A stretch of 64,000 bases of DNA from Sphagnum compactum (Eukaryota; Bryophyta; Sphagnopsida; Sphagnales): NCBI GenBank assembly GCA_965153455.1, contig OZ234493.1, forward strand, positions 17,660,213-17,724,212, read 5' to 3'. Every line of letters starts with the position of its first letter. Position 1 is the stretch's first letter. The translations under genes and the position numbers were made by a program. Shown one piece after another: positions 35,501-48,100 of the stretch. A model generated the notes under the pieces. The model had not been told where the DNA came from. It did no database searches and worked only from the letters and a program-made list of their open reading frames with translations.

Positions 35501-37700
35501 TGCTTGACAAGTGGTCATTCTACTACAGTGTATAACTATTGTCACTCTCCTTATATTTGTACTTATTTTCACTAATTTTTCCATCTCCATTATTTGAATT
35601 ACTATTTTTTCTTTCCTACTTTTGGGTGTTATTATGTATATTAGTTAAAGAATGGTAGGTAATTGGTTATTGCTAGGGCAACAACTATAGTTTTATTGAT
35701 TAGAATTATGGTACTACTAAGTATAATAGTTTCTTTACTTTCATTTGAGTAGTTGTAGTAGAAATGTGAAAATAAATTTGGCACCACCTACCTTTGTATT
35801 GTCACTGACCAAGAGGTAATTACCAAAAGGCTTAGTTGGGACATGTTTACATGGGGCATACATGTTTTAAATGCCAATGTCCCCATAGGCAAGCCTTTTC
35901 GTCATAGCTACGGTGCTTTAATACCCATGGTTACGCCACATTGCACCACATACTTGGCCCGCTTGTTGTCTATTAAAATGCAAATGTTATTGCGACTAGC
36001 ACTTGATTTGTTTGGTTGGTTTCCATAGGTAGGAGACACTTATGTCATCCAATTTTGAACCTCTCTCCCCACTAACATGCTTAAGTTGGTAACATTATTT
36101 CCCTTGAGCTTTTGTTCTTATAGTAAAACAACATCCATTCTAGGAGTTAATCCTTGGATGTGATGTTTAAGCTTATAAACTTCTTTAACAAGATTTACTA
36201 TGTGCACATTTATGACAACATGTGTAGTTTCATGGCTTCATGACTTGTTGGGAAGCGCATTAACCTATGGCTTTCACACACGGGGGTTCTTGGATTGTGT
36301 TTCCTAAAGCTTCATACATTAAACATGGATTGCTAGATGTTAGGTTATCCACTCGAAAAGGAAGGTGCCATCACAACGTTGGTAGTTATTTTGATTTTGT
36401 TCAAGTTGTTATTTTTGTCAGTAGATGGCATTTTGGATGTGTCACCATTTACAATAGGAAACACCTCATTTAAGTTCACTACATTTTCAAGTCAAGGTTC
36501 AAATTCTTCTTGGCACTAAAATCCTTGAAAGCTTGACTTGAGTTGCTTAAGTTTCCAAAATAGTTAGGAGTCAACTTGTTAATAGTTATGTTTAATAACA
36601 TTGTTGGTGTCTAGGTTTGGGGTGCATTAATTTTTTTAAAAATTTCACTATCATTGTGTAGATTACATTTTAGGAGCATGTGGAACTTGACTCTTTAATG
36701 GTCATTGGTTGTGGCAATTGAACTAGGATTGGTAAGGTGTTTAAATGAGGGTAAGGTGTTTTGGCCTTGTATCTCCAAGGACACATGGACAACTTGTGAA
36801 TCCATTGAGTTGTTGTTCTTTTCATTTCAATGTTTGTTGTGAGTGGGAGCTTGTGTAAGGAAAGTGGTGGGGCCAATGAGTGGGACTTGGGAATTTAGAA
36901 TTACCTCCATATTTGGGGCTCCACATTTAGGATCACTTTCCAACTCTATGGCTCTTCTTTTGGTTCCACTTAGTTTATGTTTAAACCACACCATAACATT
37001 TGATTGAAGTGATTAGTTGTTTAATGTGGCAAATACTTTAACAACCCATTTTTTGGGATATGTTGTAGTAATGTCACATCGTTAATAACATTTGAAGCAT
37101 CCACCATTCAATCTTAAGTATGTGCACTTGAACTTGTAATGTGTAATGTTTCTTTCATTGATTCTCTAAATGATTGGGCTCCCTAATTGAAGGGCGGCAT
37201 CTTGGCGAAGATTTCTAATCGGTTAGTTAATAATACTCGATGTATAGATGATTGTGCTCCTAGTTATGCCTATGCACTCCTATAAATCCTTCATTGTCAA
37301 CCCATAGACCCTTGGTTAAAAAATTGGGTGCTTGAATTGGTTGCCTAAAGACATGAATTCCGTCAATATCCATTGAAGCAACCCTTAGTGAGTCTCTTGC
37401 ATTGAGGTGTGTACAATCATGGACCAAATGTTTTAAGCTATTACAAAATCTATAGTGGATGGGGTGTTATTTGTAATATATTTTAACTTGAATTATAATG
37501 TCATTTAATTTAGGTTGGGTGCTAAAAGTTTCAAGCAAGGTTTGTGCCTTTCGCATTACTACATCATCATATTACATTTGGCTTCTTGGAATAGTTATTA
37601 ATGTCAACAGAGGTGGTGGTGGGGTTTCATGAGGAATTTGAATGACTTCTTTGGATGACAATTGTGCCATTAAAGTTGGTCTAGCAAAGTAGCTCCATGG
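32580..37700 (-). mobile_element. Degenerate L1-type LINE with internal reverse-transcriptase deletion and nested insertion
   Basis: On the minus strand, broken by stops and frameshifts, the usual order of a plant L1-type LINE is visible. An ORF1-like part has a zinc-knuckle remnant (YRFCNSLKHLVHDC, first Cys lost) near 37400. The endonuclease N-terminal part follows near 36190-35822 (LLxEQKLKG, KGLPMGTLAF). After an insertion, its catalytic SDFNMVE and RFSW parts lie near 34830-34600. The post-RT region comes next (LLGIAFG near 34520; NYLSCGQENTTRARV near 34270), then the zf-RVT remnant (VNCPLCDH near 33170) and the C-terminal IIIWSMWIEYNERIF near 32960. No reverse transcriptase YADD block separates the endonuclease from the post-RT region, so that part is deleted. 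The 3' end near 32580 has the TTTCCTCCATTTTAAAAAA form common at plant LINE ends. The 5' limit is uncertain. Confidence 0.75.
34830..35820. mobile_element. About 990-bp insertion nested in the LINE endonuclease; class unknown
   Basis: The endonuclease reading is continuous on either side (KGLPMGTLAF side at about 35822-36190; LWEHLREVLPKDCR side at about 34750-34830). The intervening ~990 bases do not fit the LINE. The insert starts with two copies of ATTGGGGGTGTA and has no open frame of note. I found no clear terminal inverted repeats or target-site duplication. A solo LTR is one possibility and a non-autonomous DNA element another. Confidence 0.5.
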
Positions 37701-39099
37701 GAATTGGGGTGCTTAATGAACCGGTGCCACAAGTCAAGGTACAACAATTAAGTGTCTTTATTTTAAGAAGGAGCATTGCGCATAAAAAGACATTGCTTAA
37801 CTAAGCTATGCAAGAAGGAATTGCTAAAGTAATCATTGCAAAAACAGGGGATGATGACTTCCTACAAAAAACATTGGTAGAAGATGAAATATAAAAAGAT
37901 TGTAGTAGAAGCCTATTTATGGCAACACTTTTTCAATAGAATCACCTTTTAAACATGAAATAATCACAATTTCTACCAAAATTACAACACACTACCTAAT
38001 AAATGCCTAAATGTGACAAAGAGGATTATAAAAGATTATAAATTAATGTCACACTTGATTAGCTCTCGTGAGATGATCATTGTCATTGCCTTCATTTCAT
38101 GTTTATCGAATGTTTATTATGAAATTGAAACATTTCCTATATGAACTATTGTTGGGATAAAAATGTGGCATTATTAGGAAAATCTTGAAGACCATATTGG
38201 GAATTTGTCGAACCTTTTGGGACTAGCAAAAAGTCAAAAAACCCAAACTCCCCCTTCCCTTCCCAAAAGAAAAACCCCTAGGCCACTTGGACGCATGTTG
38301 CACTGCTTCATTGGTTTAACATAAATTTTATTCATTAATTTTCATGTCACCATTTTTTTCCTAGGCTAGTGGTAGCGAGATACAATTGAGGGGTTTATTT
38401 ATTTATTGCTCTAATTATTTTATTAGTAAGTACCTAATTCCTAGTTCAATATAAAAACACATACAAAACATGTATCAAAATGATTAATAAGCTATTGGTT
38501 TTCAAATTTACTAACAACATTTTCTATACAATCTTGATAGGTTTTGTACATATAGGTACTAACCAAAACTTTGTATGTTAACTTGAATTTCTTCTTAGCT
38601 TCTTATATATATATATCTTATCCATGTGGAAACTAACCTTAGGCCACAATATCTCTTCTAGGTCAAGAAATTTTGGGAGGATGTTACGTGTATAATTATA
38701 TGGCCTTTGGGCATTGGGTCCTTTCCTATTTTTCTTTTTTTTCGTATTTACCCTTGGCCCATTCCACAGATCCATGCGAAGATGGATGATGCCCATACAC
38801 AAAATTTAGGTCATGGTATTTGTACACTTTGGCCATGTAATGGGGCACTAGGAGGCATATTGTAAGACACACTTAGAGGCATAAAAGCGTCCATTACATG
38901 CCCAAAGGGTAGGTGGCATAGTAAGATACCAAATTTGTGTCTGGGTAGCACCAAGATGTGTCTGGTTGGACAATTGGGCAATCAAGGAACAAAAAAGGAG
39001 GAGACAAATACTTTTGAAGATTTAAGACCCAGTCCTAATTTAATGTCTTCCTAAATTTTCACCCAAAAAAAAAACCTTTAGACTCAAGAGTACAAGAAG
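37701..39099. other. AT-rich spacer
   Basis: No domain is recognised. The first part could still belong to the 5' region of the LINE on the minus strand, but no ORF1 fold is visible. Confidence 0.4.
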
Positions 39100-39107
39100 A
39101 CAATTGC

Positions 39108-39300
39108 CCAATTGAGCTTTTCTCTTCTGAATCGACGAATTTGACTTTTTGGGTTGTAGTGCAAAACATTTGTAGAAGAGAGCAAAAAAACTCATCGAAA
39201 AGATTTTCTCTTCTGAATCGACGAATTTGACTTTTTGGGTTGTAGTGCAAAACATTTGTACGAGAGAGAAAAGAAAAAAAAAAAATCTCGTCGAAAAGGG
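39108..39300 (+). repeat. Tandem duplication of about 88 bp
   Basis: Two adjacent copies share TTTTCTCTTCTGAATCGACG, then AATTTGACTTTTTGGGTTGT, then AGTGCAAAACATTTGTA and a purine-rich end with TC(A/G)TCGAAAAG. Copies start near 39117 and 39204. Near identity indicates a recent event. Confidence 0.85.
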
Positions 39301-40800
39301 ATATGTAAAAAAAAACATGAGACCCGTCAGAACGCTCACCTTCCATCAACCTCCAGCGCTAAGCGTGGAGGGACGTTCATCGGGCAAGGGAGCTCCCAAC
39401 CGAAGTTGGAGCGCCGATGCAGTAATCGCGCTCAGGAAAGTGAGCAATTTCTCGTCTTCCGGGATGTGGGTCTTGTCTATGTTAGAGAACACAGATCAAA
39501 TGTACGCACTATAGAACAGATCCTGTTCAAGTATAGTCGTGAAAGACGAGGTATCATCAACACTTTATATACTCAAAAATGGTGTCATTGCAAAACTTAT
39601 GGGATAAAAAAAAGGAGCCCATTTGGGAGTTGTTTCTATAGAAATGAAACAGGCTCTCAAGTTGTTTCTATAGAAACATTGTGATGAATGCACCCAGATA
39701 TGAAACAGGCCCAAGTCCACCACTATAGAAACATTTCCAGCATAATAACTGGAGGATCCACTTGGGCTTCACCATGCTAACCACCATCTGTTTTCAAATT
39801 TAGTATGTTGAATATTTTTATCATAAGCATCACTCAATTTGCATATATCAGCTCAATGGTCTCAATAGCAACCCAAATGCTTGTTGGGATTTCTGGTATC
39901 AGCTTTGAACTAGAAGTTAAGGAACCTTTGTGAGGCTCTTGCTTCGCTTGCTTGGATGAATAGTTTGGCTGTTGTTATGTTGCTGAAAACGTGGAGAGGA
40001 GGACAAGAGATCAAATAGGTCATAAGCAGAACTGGTTTCACAACAGTTGAGATTGCTTTACCAACTCTCTATATCTTTATCTTCATTTTCTGAAGTCTCA
40101 TTACCACCTGGAACACTTTGGACTCTGCTAGTGTGGAGCTAATCCCTCAATCTGATTCACCATTTGTGCGCACTTGTGGTAGCAGGACTTCTGGATCAGA
40201 GTCCAGGAGATCAGCAGTATTTGTATTACATATGCCATTACCTAATGTCAAATTGCCATTCCAACGTAATATATGCCACAATAAACGCCACACTGTGTAC
40301 ATTGTAGTGGATGAAACCACAAAGTTTCACTCACAGATATGTCATGAGCCCGCAGCTTTTTGTGTAAGAAAAACCACATTCTCTTGTAGTGATGGCAGAT
40401 GTTTCATAGCAGCACAGAGACTGCAGAATTGGAAGAATCATCTAATTCAGAAACTCATTGTGCAATGTTTTCAGCCATCTATGTGACATTACCAACACCA
40501 ATTGTGCAAGCACCAAGCAAAGGCCTTCTGCACAGAAAGTGGCGTATCGTCCACAAGGCATTGTCACCCCAATTTTTTCCAAAAAAATTCCAGACTAAGT
40601 GTAGCAGCAATGCTCCACTGGTAACACATATTGATGATTCATCTTTGGGTTGGTTGGGATTGAATTCAACTTGGGCCTGGAAGTTGCTGTACTTGTTTTT
40701 GCTTAACCCTTTCAACAAGGTGATTTTCCAGTTCATGAGATTTGGCATGTTTGGAGGGCAAATGGCAACACCAGCTTTGCCAATTGTTCTTTCTATTTAA
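39301..40800 (+). other. Less AT-rich island with two overlapping orphan ORFs
   Basis: Base composition differs from the AT-rich flanks on both sides. Two open frames of gene-like codon makeup overlap: 40118-40486 (122 codons counted from a TTG; its frame has an upstream stop near 40095) and 40399-40800 (133 codons, ending before TAA). No family is recognised. A repeated GTTGTTTCTATAGAAA occurs near 39627 and 39660. It could be a gene fragment, a transcribed non-coding locus or an unrecognised element. I do not call a gene here. Confidence 0.35.
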
Positions 40801-43800
40801 ACCATTAAACCGATCGGTGCAATAAATATGCAGGAGACAACTTTGAAACTTTCAATTTGAGAGTTTTAGACATGCTCCTTGTGCTCATGGTCCAAGCTTG
40901 GGCCCTAATCCAATTTTTGCTCCAAGCTTTCAACATATAATGCTTGATAAAACATCAATGTAGAGTTAAGTTATTACAACACATCTCAAAAGTGAACATC
41001 GCATTAACCGCCTTTGAGATTTATGATGAGTAGATTTTATGTCCTTAGTTGAATCATTGAAAATCTGCAACATGCACTAATGGGCGGAGATAAGGATTTA
41101 CACCATTTAGACGAGATTGTTAACATGTATCATATAATAAGAACCCTAAAGACCGCCACAAATTTGACTACAATTATGGACGAAACTAAGGTGGATTTGA
41201 ATTGGTTATCACCTCCAGTGTTTCCTTCAAATATTTTAATCCTACAATAGTGCTTTCAAAATAGGGAGAAAGGGATTGAGCTTTCAAGGGGCCACACATG
41301 TAAGTAATCAAGTAGGTTTTAACAGGCATGAAATAATAAGACTTCAATGGGAAATGGAGATTCAACATGAAGTTATCAATTAACACAACCATCACCTTGT
41401 CGCTTTCTAAGTCATTATTGAGGGATGGTTCAATTAACTTTGCACAAAACATGATGTTCAGAGCACTATTTGAAAACAATACATGGATTACAATTTTCTT
41501 TAGTATCTACACTACACACTCCACTTCCCCAAGGCTTTGCTACAAAACCACGTTACTTCCAAAATAATTGTCTTCTTCAAGACCTACGATTGTACCTCTC
41601 TTGACATTATCATGGGCAAACCCCAACTTCTTATTAAGCAAAGGGATAAAGTTTTCTACCATGTGTTACATATCATTTGGACAAACTAGTAAGAAATTGT
41701 CATGCACATCATCTTCCATCACTATCTATTCAAAGAATGTGGTGCAATACCTTCATGCTAAAGGCAAACAAAATCCACAAAATCTTACATGTCTAATCCA
41801 AATTGTTGATTGAAAATAATTACACAATCACAAATTGTCCTACATAAACCCTTGCCTCTTTTTCATGTGAAAAGGCAATATGTCAATATATCCAATGTAT
41901 ACCATGGATTATCATCGGACCTATCTCTCAACATCATGAATATAGTAGTCGAGACTTAGGAAGGAAATTGAAACAATACTTAAAACACCATAGAAATCAA
42001 TGTGTTTGGCATTGGACTCTAATCAAAGAACTTCTTCAACATATCTAATCATAATATGAAAGGAAATGTTCAAGTGGAACAATGTTTTTATTTTCATGAT
42101 TGTGTGTGTGATTTTTAGAGTTAGATTCCCACTTGTAGATGGGTTTGATTTTGAGTTGTGTACATGTTTTATTTGCATGATTTTGTTAATTTCAGTAGCA
42201 TTGGACACATTACAAATAGGTGATCCAACCATGGTATGTTCAAGACATGGAAATGAGAAAAATGTTGTTTAACCAATTCAAACATGTGGGGTTTCAACGG
42301 TGAACTTGTGTGAATTTTTTAATAGATTTCTTTAGATGTAGGAATTCACTGGTGAACAAATTGTGCATGAATTAGTGCCTAGTGGACATGTTCAAATGCA
42401 TGGTAATTAATAAAGGTAGGAATTCAAATTTGCAACCATTGTTTTGAAGATTGTGGCATATTTCTTTGGAAATTGTACCGCACTCTTTGAATACATATTG
42501 ATGGAAGAGTTTATGTTGCAAGCTTGGAGCAAAAAATGTCTTATCTTCTATGTTGCCAAGTTTCAGCACCAAATGACATATGGATATGCAAAATGTAATG
42601 AGGAAAATGTTGTCAGTTTTCAAGGATTTTTGTGAAAAAATTGCACCAAAGTTGTCATCTTTCAAGGATTTTTTGTTTTTTTTTCCCTCAAATTGCTGTT
42701 TCTAGGTAGACACAATTTAGGTTCCAGCAAGTTGCCAAAAAAATATAGCAGCATTCTTCAAAATTTCTACTTTCCTTTCACAAGTTTGGCTAACTCCTCT
42801 TGTGGATGATTTGCTAGTTTGGCTAAATCACAAAATTGAAGAAACCAAATCCTTGTGGCCTCACTTTTATGTTTAAAAGTGACAATTGAATAATATTTAA
42901 ATAACTTCTCAAGAAGGCAAACAAAAAGTCTTTTGGTTTTCCTTCTTCTTTTTGTTTTTCCCCATAATTCATTATATTTCCCTTCACACTTTGATAAGAC
43001 CTTCAGTCTCTTTGCTGCAAGCCCAAAGAGACTTGCCATATTCTACTCCAAAAACCAAATATCATTCCCATATTCAGACCTACATGAATTCTTTCTGGGA
43101 CTTCTAACCAGGACATGAAAAATTATCCATACTAAGGATTGTTTGTCAAATCATTTTTTCATAGCATATCCAAAAATAATAATTTAGTTTTTTTTTTTAA
43201 AAATTTAAAAAAATATCTTTGAAAAAAAACTTGTGGAAACCACCTTTCACATGATTAGCAAAAAATTCAGATTTAATACATGGAATGTATGGCATGAAGT
43301 TCTAATAAAACAACAAATTGAATTTCATTAGATTTTGTTGGCCTTCAATGTTGTAGAATTAGTGATTATACTTGGGTTGGTTTCCCCTTAAGTACATGGC
43401 ATGAGGCATTAATGGAACAATAGATCACATATAATTTCAATCACAATATTCCTTTTTTTGTTTTTGCAAAGTAGTTGGTACCTTAACTACTTAAATGATA
43501 ATTTCACTCATTACATTATGCATCCATGTCTTCATTGAACAAATGGGCTAATCTTTGCTTATGTGCAATTGTTAAGGTGTATGTGTGATTATTTGAGAGT
43601 TAAGGCTTAGGGTATGGCAAAAGGATTTTCACATTTTGTACATTCATTATCAATCCATCGGTACATATTTCCAAACAGCATTTTTAGCAGCATTTTTAGC
43701 AATATCAACCAAATTTACATATAATTAATACAACTCAACCCATAACATAACAAAGCACTAGTTTTATGGATAATGAAATATCTTTAATTCTAAAACTGTC

Positions 43801-45129
43801 TTATGCTTTACAATTTATGTTGAGGTTAAAAGATGCAACCTCCAATATCAAACACAAATCCTTGATTTGCTTCTTTCATTATACAAATGCAGTGAATTTG
43901 CTTGATTTTTCCTTATGAGTCTCATGCCTCAAAAGCAGCAACAACACACTTTGGAAGGGAACATAATACTGAAATCATTTTGTCCTTCCTGCTTCACCTC
44001 ATGTGATCCTCCGTCGCCTGGGCCCCATGTGCCACCTCTAGCACCCATTTGAGTCTCAAGCATTCAAACTTGTTCTTTTTCTTACCCCATTGAAAATTTA
44101 AAAATGTCCCATATTTAAATTCAACACAGAGTTACAACTTTGCTTCTTACATTGTGTACCGCCTAGACTTACAAATTGCATCCATCACAATCAACACCCC
44201 AATATTGAAAGAACCCTATGCAAACCTTCGTATTAAGGTATGCATAACTTCAATATTACGTTGTTGCCAATATGACATAACAAACCATAAGAGATATATA
44301 TACAGATAGATAATAACAAACCACAAAGAGATAGTATGTATCCAAGGTACCTATCTAGTATCCATAAGCAAAGCATTTGCACACTTTGGAAAGAATTCCT
44401 AGTTGACTAAAATGGAAATTGCAATCACAGTTCAACTTGATATGGTGTACCAAACAATCTTTCAAAAGTGACAAAAGTACAAGTTGCATCTTTGCAGATT
44501 CACCAACAAAACCATAATTACCCGAAGTCTCATGGGAATCAACATGATCAGATTTGCATTCTTCAATGACACAATGATCCTTGCAAGAACCAAGTTATTT
44601 TGGAGAATATGATCACAGAATGCAAACAGTGTCTTTCCCAAGGACACTGCAGTTGAATGCCACTGTATGCACTTGTTCATAGTATGCAGTTGACAAGCTC
44701 CCCACGTTGTAAAGGAAAATATGTTTGCATTATCATGACAAATTGTAAGAAAATGTACCTCTTTGGACAGTGGTGACTATGTGGCAAACTTTACAGTTTC
44801 CTCAGGTGGTTGGGGGACATTAATGAGAATTTAAGGTTCTTGCATCTTACGAGCCATGCTCTTGCTGCCCAGAGGCCATATCCATTTATCCTGCACAGCA
44901 TTTCTTAGACAGTCACGTAAAATCCAAGTAAAAGAACTGAGGCAGAAGAGTGGACAATGATGATGCATGTGTAATGACAGCAAGTAATCAGCTCAATGCC
45001 CTAACCTCAAACTCCAGAAGAGTATGATGATCCAAACAGAGCGATACCGAAGAGGAGCCAAAGGCCCACTCGACATTGAGGGAAAGCCTCTATGAACAAA
45101 CGTGAATTTCAGATGCAGAGATTAAACAT
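40801..45129. other. AT-rich spacer and 3' flank of the kinase gene
   Basis: No gene is supported. A 90-codon minus-strand open frame (42767-43039) starts with a good ATG and is Lys/Leu-rich without a recognised domain. From about 44460 the composition becomes gene-like and probably includes the 3' untranslated region of the kinase gene. Confidence 0.4.
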
Positions 45130-48100
45130 CTAAGCGTGGTAAAATGGATTTTGTTTGAGAGACATGCATGGGAAGAATCTGAAAGAATTACTGCGCACCA
45201 ATTTCTTGTGTTCCAGCCTAAAAAGAATATCTTCTAAACAGTCAATGATATTTGCAAATGTTGGCCGCTTCATTGGGTCTTCGTCCCAACACTGCCTCAA
45301 CAAACTGCACAGCCCATCCAACAAGTCCTTAGAGCCTTGGCCTGTCAAGTAAAGCACCCTGGTTTCTTGGAGATCTTTTGCAATTATGGCACAGCTATTA
45401 TGGCATAGGGATTGTTTTTAGTCAAATTCCACACCACCACACAGCACAAATTGATAAAAATAGCAATCCCCTCTCGTTAAATGCAGATTGAAAGTCCAGA
45501 AGTGTAATCTTACTCTTTCATTTGAGGAGGATATGAATTTGCAGTGAAAGCTGGCCTCTTTCCATCCAATGCCCGAGAAGCTGCAATTTCTTTTGGTGAT
45601 TGAAACTTTGATTGAGGTCCACCTTCAAACAACTTCACAATACAGCCAAGCAGAAAATATATCTGTCAAGCCAGAGCATCAAGGAGTGCTGGGCAGTCTG
45701 AACTCAGGTAATTCACAATTAGCCTATGTACTCAGCTCATAGAATAGTGACTGATTCTTGCTCCACATGACTTGCTATCTTGAAGTTTTCAGTGCAAGCC
45801 CTTGTCTTAAAACATATTCTATACACAATCATGGAGACAATGCAAAGAGCAGACCTCTTGGACTGTGATGGCAAAAGAAAACACATCAACACTCTTGTCA
45901 TAGGTTTTGTGCAAAAACACCTCTGGAGCCATGTATCGATCTGCTCCACAATCCAAACCTCTCATTAGTAGTGATATTTCTGCTCAGCCCAATTCACAAA
46001 TAGAAAGAGAGATCGAATAACAAATTACAACTCTTTGAGGTTGAGCAACAAGTGTCTGCAAGAGGCTTTGTGTGCATTGAAAGATGACTCAGGTGGTTCT
46101 TTGTTTGTCATAGAGACCTTGCAACAGCATATCTTGTGAGAAGATTGAACAGAATGGAGGGAATTTGAGAAAACAAATGGGGAGCAAGATGACAGTCAGT
46201 GGTCAAAAGGAAGTTAAAAAGACCAAGGACCAACAATAAACCATCAGACTGAGAACTCAAAACCCAACCCACCAACAAGGCAAATGAAACATGGGGCTTT
46301 TAGCTTACAGGTTCCTGTCTCCCCTGTCATTTCATATAAACCCTCTGCTGACGCATCCAAGAGTTTCCCAAGTCCAAAATCAGCAACTTTTAAATAACCA
46401 GCATCATGCAGCAGCAGATTCCTGCAATCAAAAAGCTTCATCAATGTTCACATTGTTCTTATACCCTTTGTAATGTGATAAGCCACAATATACATAAAGG
46501 CAAATTGTGATTTTGTTTAGACTCACTGAAGTGGGATCCCTCAGTAACTTCAACACCACATGGTAGGGTATCTCCTCATTCTCTTATCTTCACTAGTGTG
46601 ATCACAGTCTTTACCATTAAAGTGGGGAACATCTCTTACCTGGGCTTGAGATCCCGATGTACGATCGGATCAGGGTTGTGCTTGTGCAAATAATTCATCC
46701 CCCTGTTGAAACAACCCCACTGGTTATTACAATCCACTATCCCAGAGTGTAATATCTCTAACTGAATTGCAAGGAATTCCACCTGAATGTTTGTACATGT
46801 AGGTTCATGAGCTATATGACCTTCTCTAACTGGAGAACATGTTCTTTTCACTGCAAGTTCACATGTAACCTCAACTTATCCAGAGTAATATTGTCTGCAA
46901 ATACACAAAGACATACCTTGCAATGTCAAGGGCAAAATTTACAGCAGTGGTGGCATCCAACCGGCCTCTCCTCTCCAGAAGATTTGCCAGGTCTCCCTGA
47001 GAATCAAAACACAATTGTGAAGAGGTGCAAGCAGAAGAAAATTTTGAGCTGGGTGCAGCAAGCTTATGGCACTGTGGTCACAAGTCTTTCCTTGCTCTTG
47101 TGACATAGAGCCTTGCTCCTTTTGGATAAAAAGCAACAAAAATCCCAAAAGGGTGGAAAAACAGAGCAAGAGATAGAGGAAATGAACAACTGGGTGTGGA
47201 ATCCCGACATAAAAAGCCCGATTGAGTCTTACACTCAACTCAGGCATAAGGGGATGTCACACAGACTCAGTGTTTCCTACAGCTCAGCATTATCCTGTAT
47301 TTTCAGGGAACAGACTGCATACAGTTCCACAAAGACTTTGTTGAGCTGTGAAAATACACAACAGAAAAGAAGGAGGTAAGTTGGAAGCAAGAGATTACCT
47401 TTGGGAAGTATTCAGTGACAATGACAAGGGGTCTGGTTTTTGTAACAGCGCCAAGGAACTGCACTATATTGGGATGTCGTAGGCTCTGCAGCAAAGCAAG
47501 CTCACCAATGAACTCCTTCCTGCAAGTTGTAATTATTGCAGACAACAAGAGTAAGCAGATTGAGATATCTCATCTCCTTAAAAAGAAGCAACATGAAGCA
47601 AACAGAAAGTGCTAAGTTTAAAAAAATCAGCAGCTCAAGAAGAACACAAAACTACATGTGAAGTACCTCCAGCAACAATACGGCAATTTAGACTGGATAC
47701 AGGCCCAAAAGGACTAAAATATCACTTACACTATTTGCCGATTTGATGAGAGAGGTTTCAATATTGTCTTTGCTGCAACCATTGTTCCTCTCCATTTCAC
47801 TAATCGAATCTCACCCAGTGCACCCTGTGGAAAAGGTGGAGAAACACATGAAGAGTGCTCCCAAAAAGATGTGAGTCCATCATGCAAATACTGTCATGTT
47901 CCAAGCATGGATGCATTTCCTAGGAACACACGCATCTGAGGAGGGCCCTCTTCATGAGCATTGGAAAATTCCAAGAGTTCCTTCATATTATGTACCCAAC
48001 TTGAACCTCTCCCCATTCAACTTCTGCACAAGCTGCAATGTAAAATTTCCCTTTTATTTTCCTACTCTCTCATGACACTCAAAAATTGCTGTCTGAGAAA

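Noticed and set aside
39380-39402. Resemblance to miR319 (AAGGGAGCTCCC)
   Set aside because: Only the palindromic 3' part matches. There is no opposing arm, so no precursor fold.
45305-45357. Extending the last kinase exon upstream to the acceptor near 45340
   Set aside because: That acceptor breaks the phase with the preceding exon. The acceptor at 45305 fits both phase and the family spacing.
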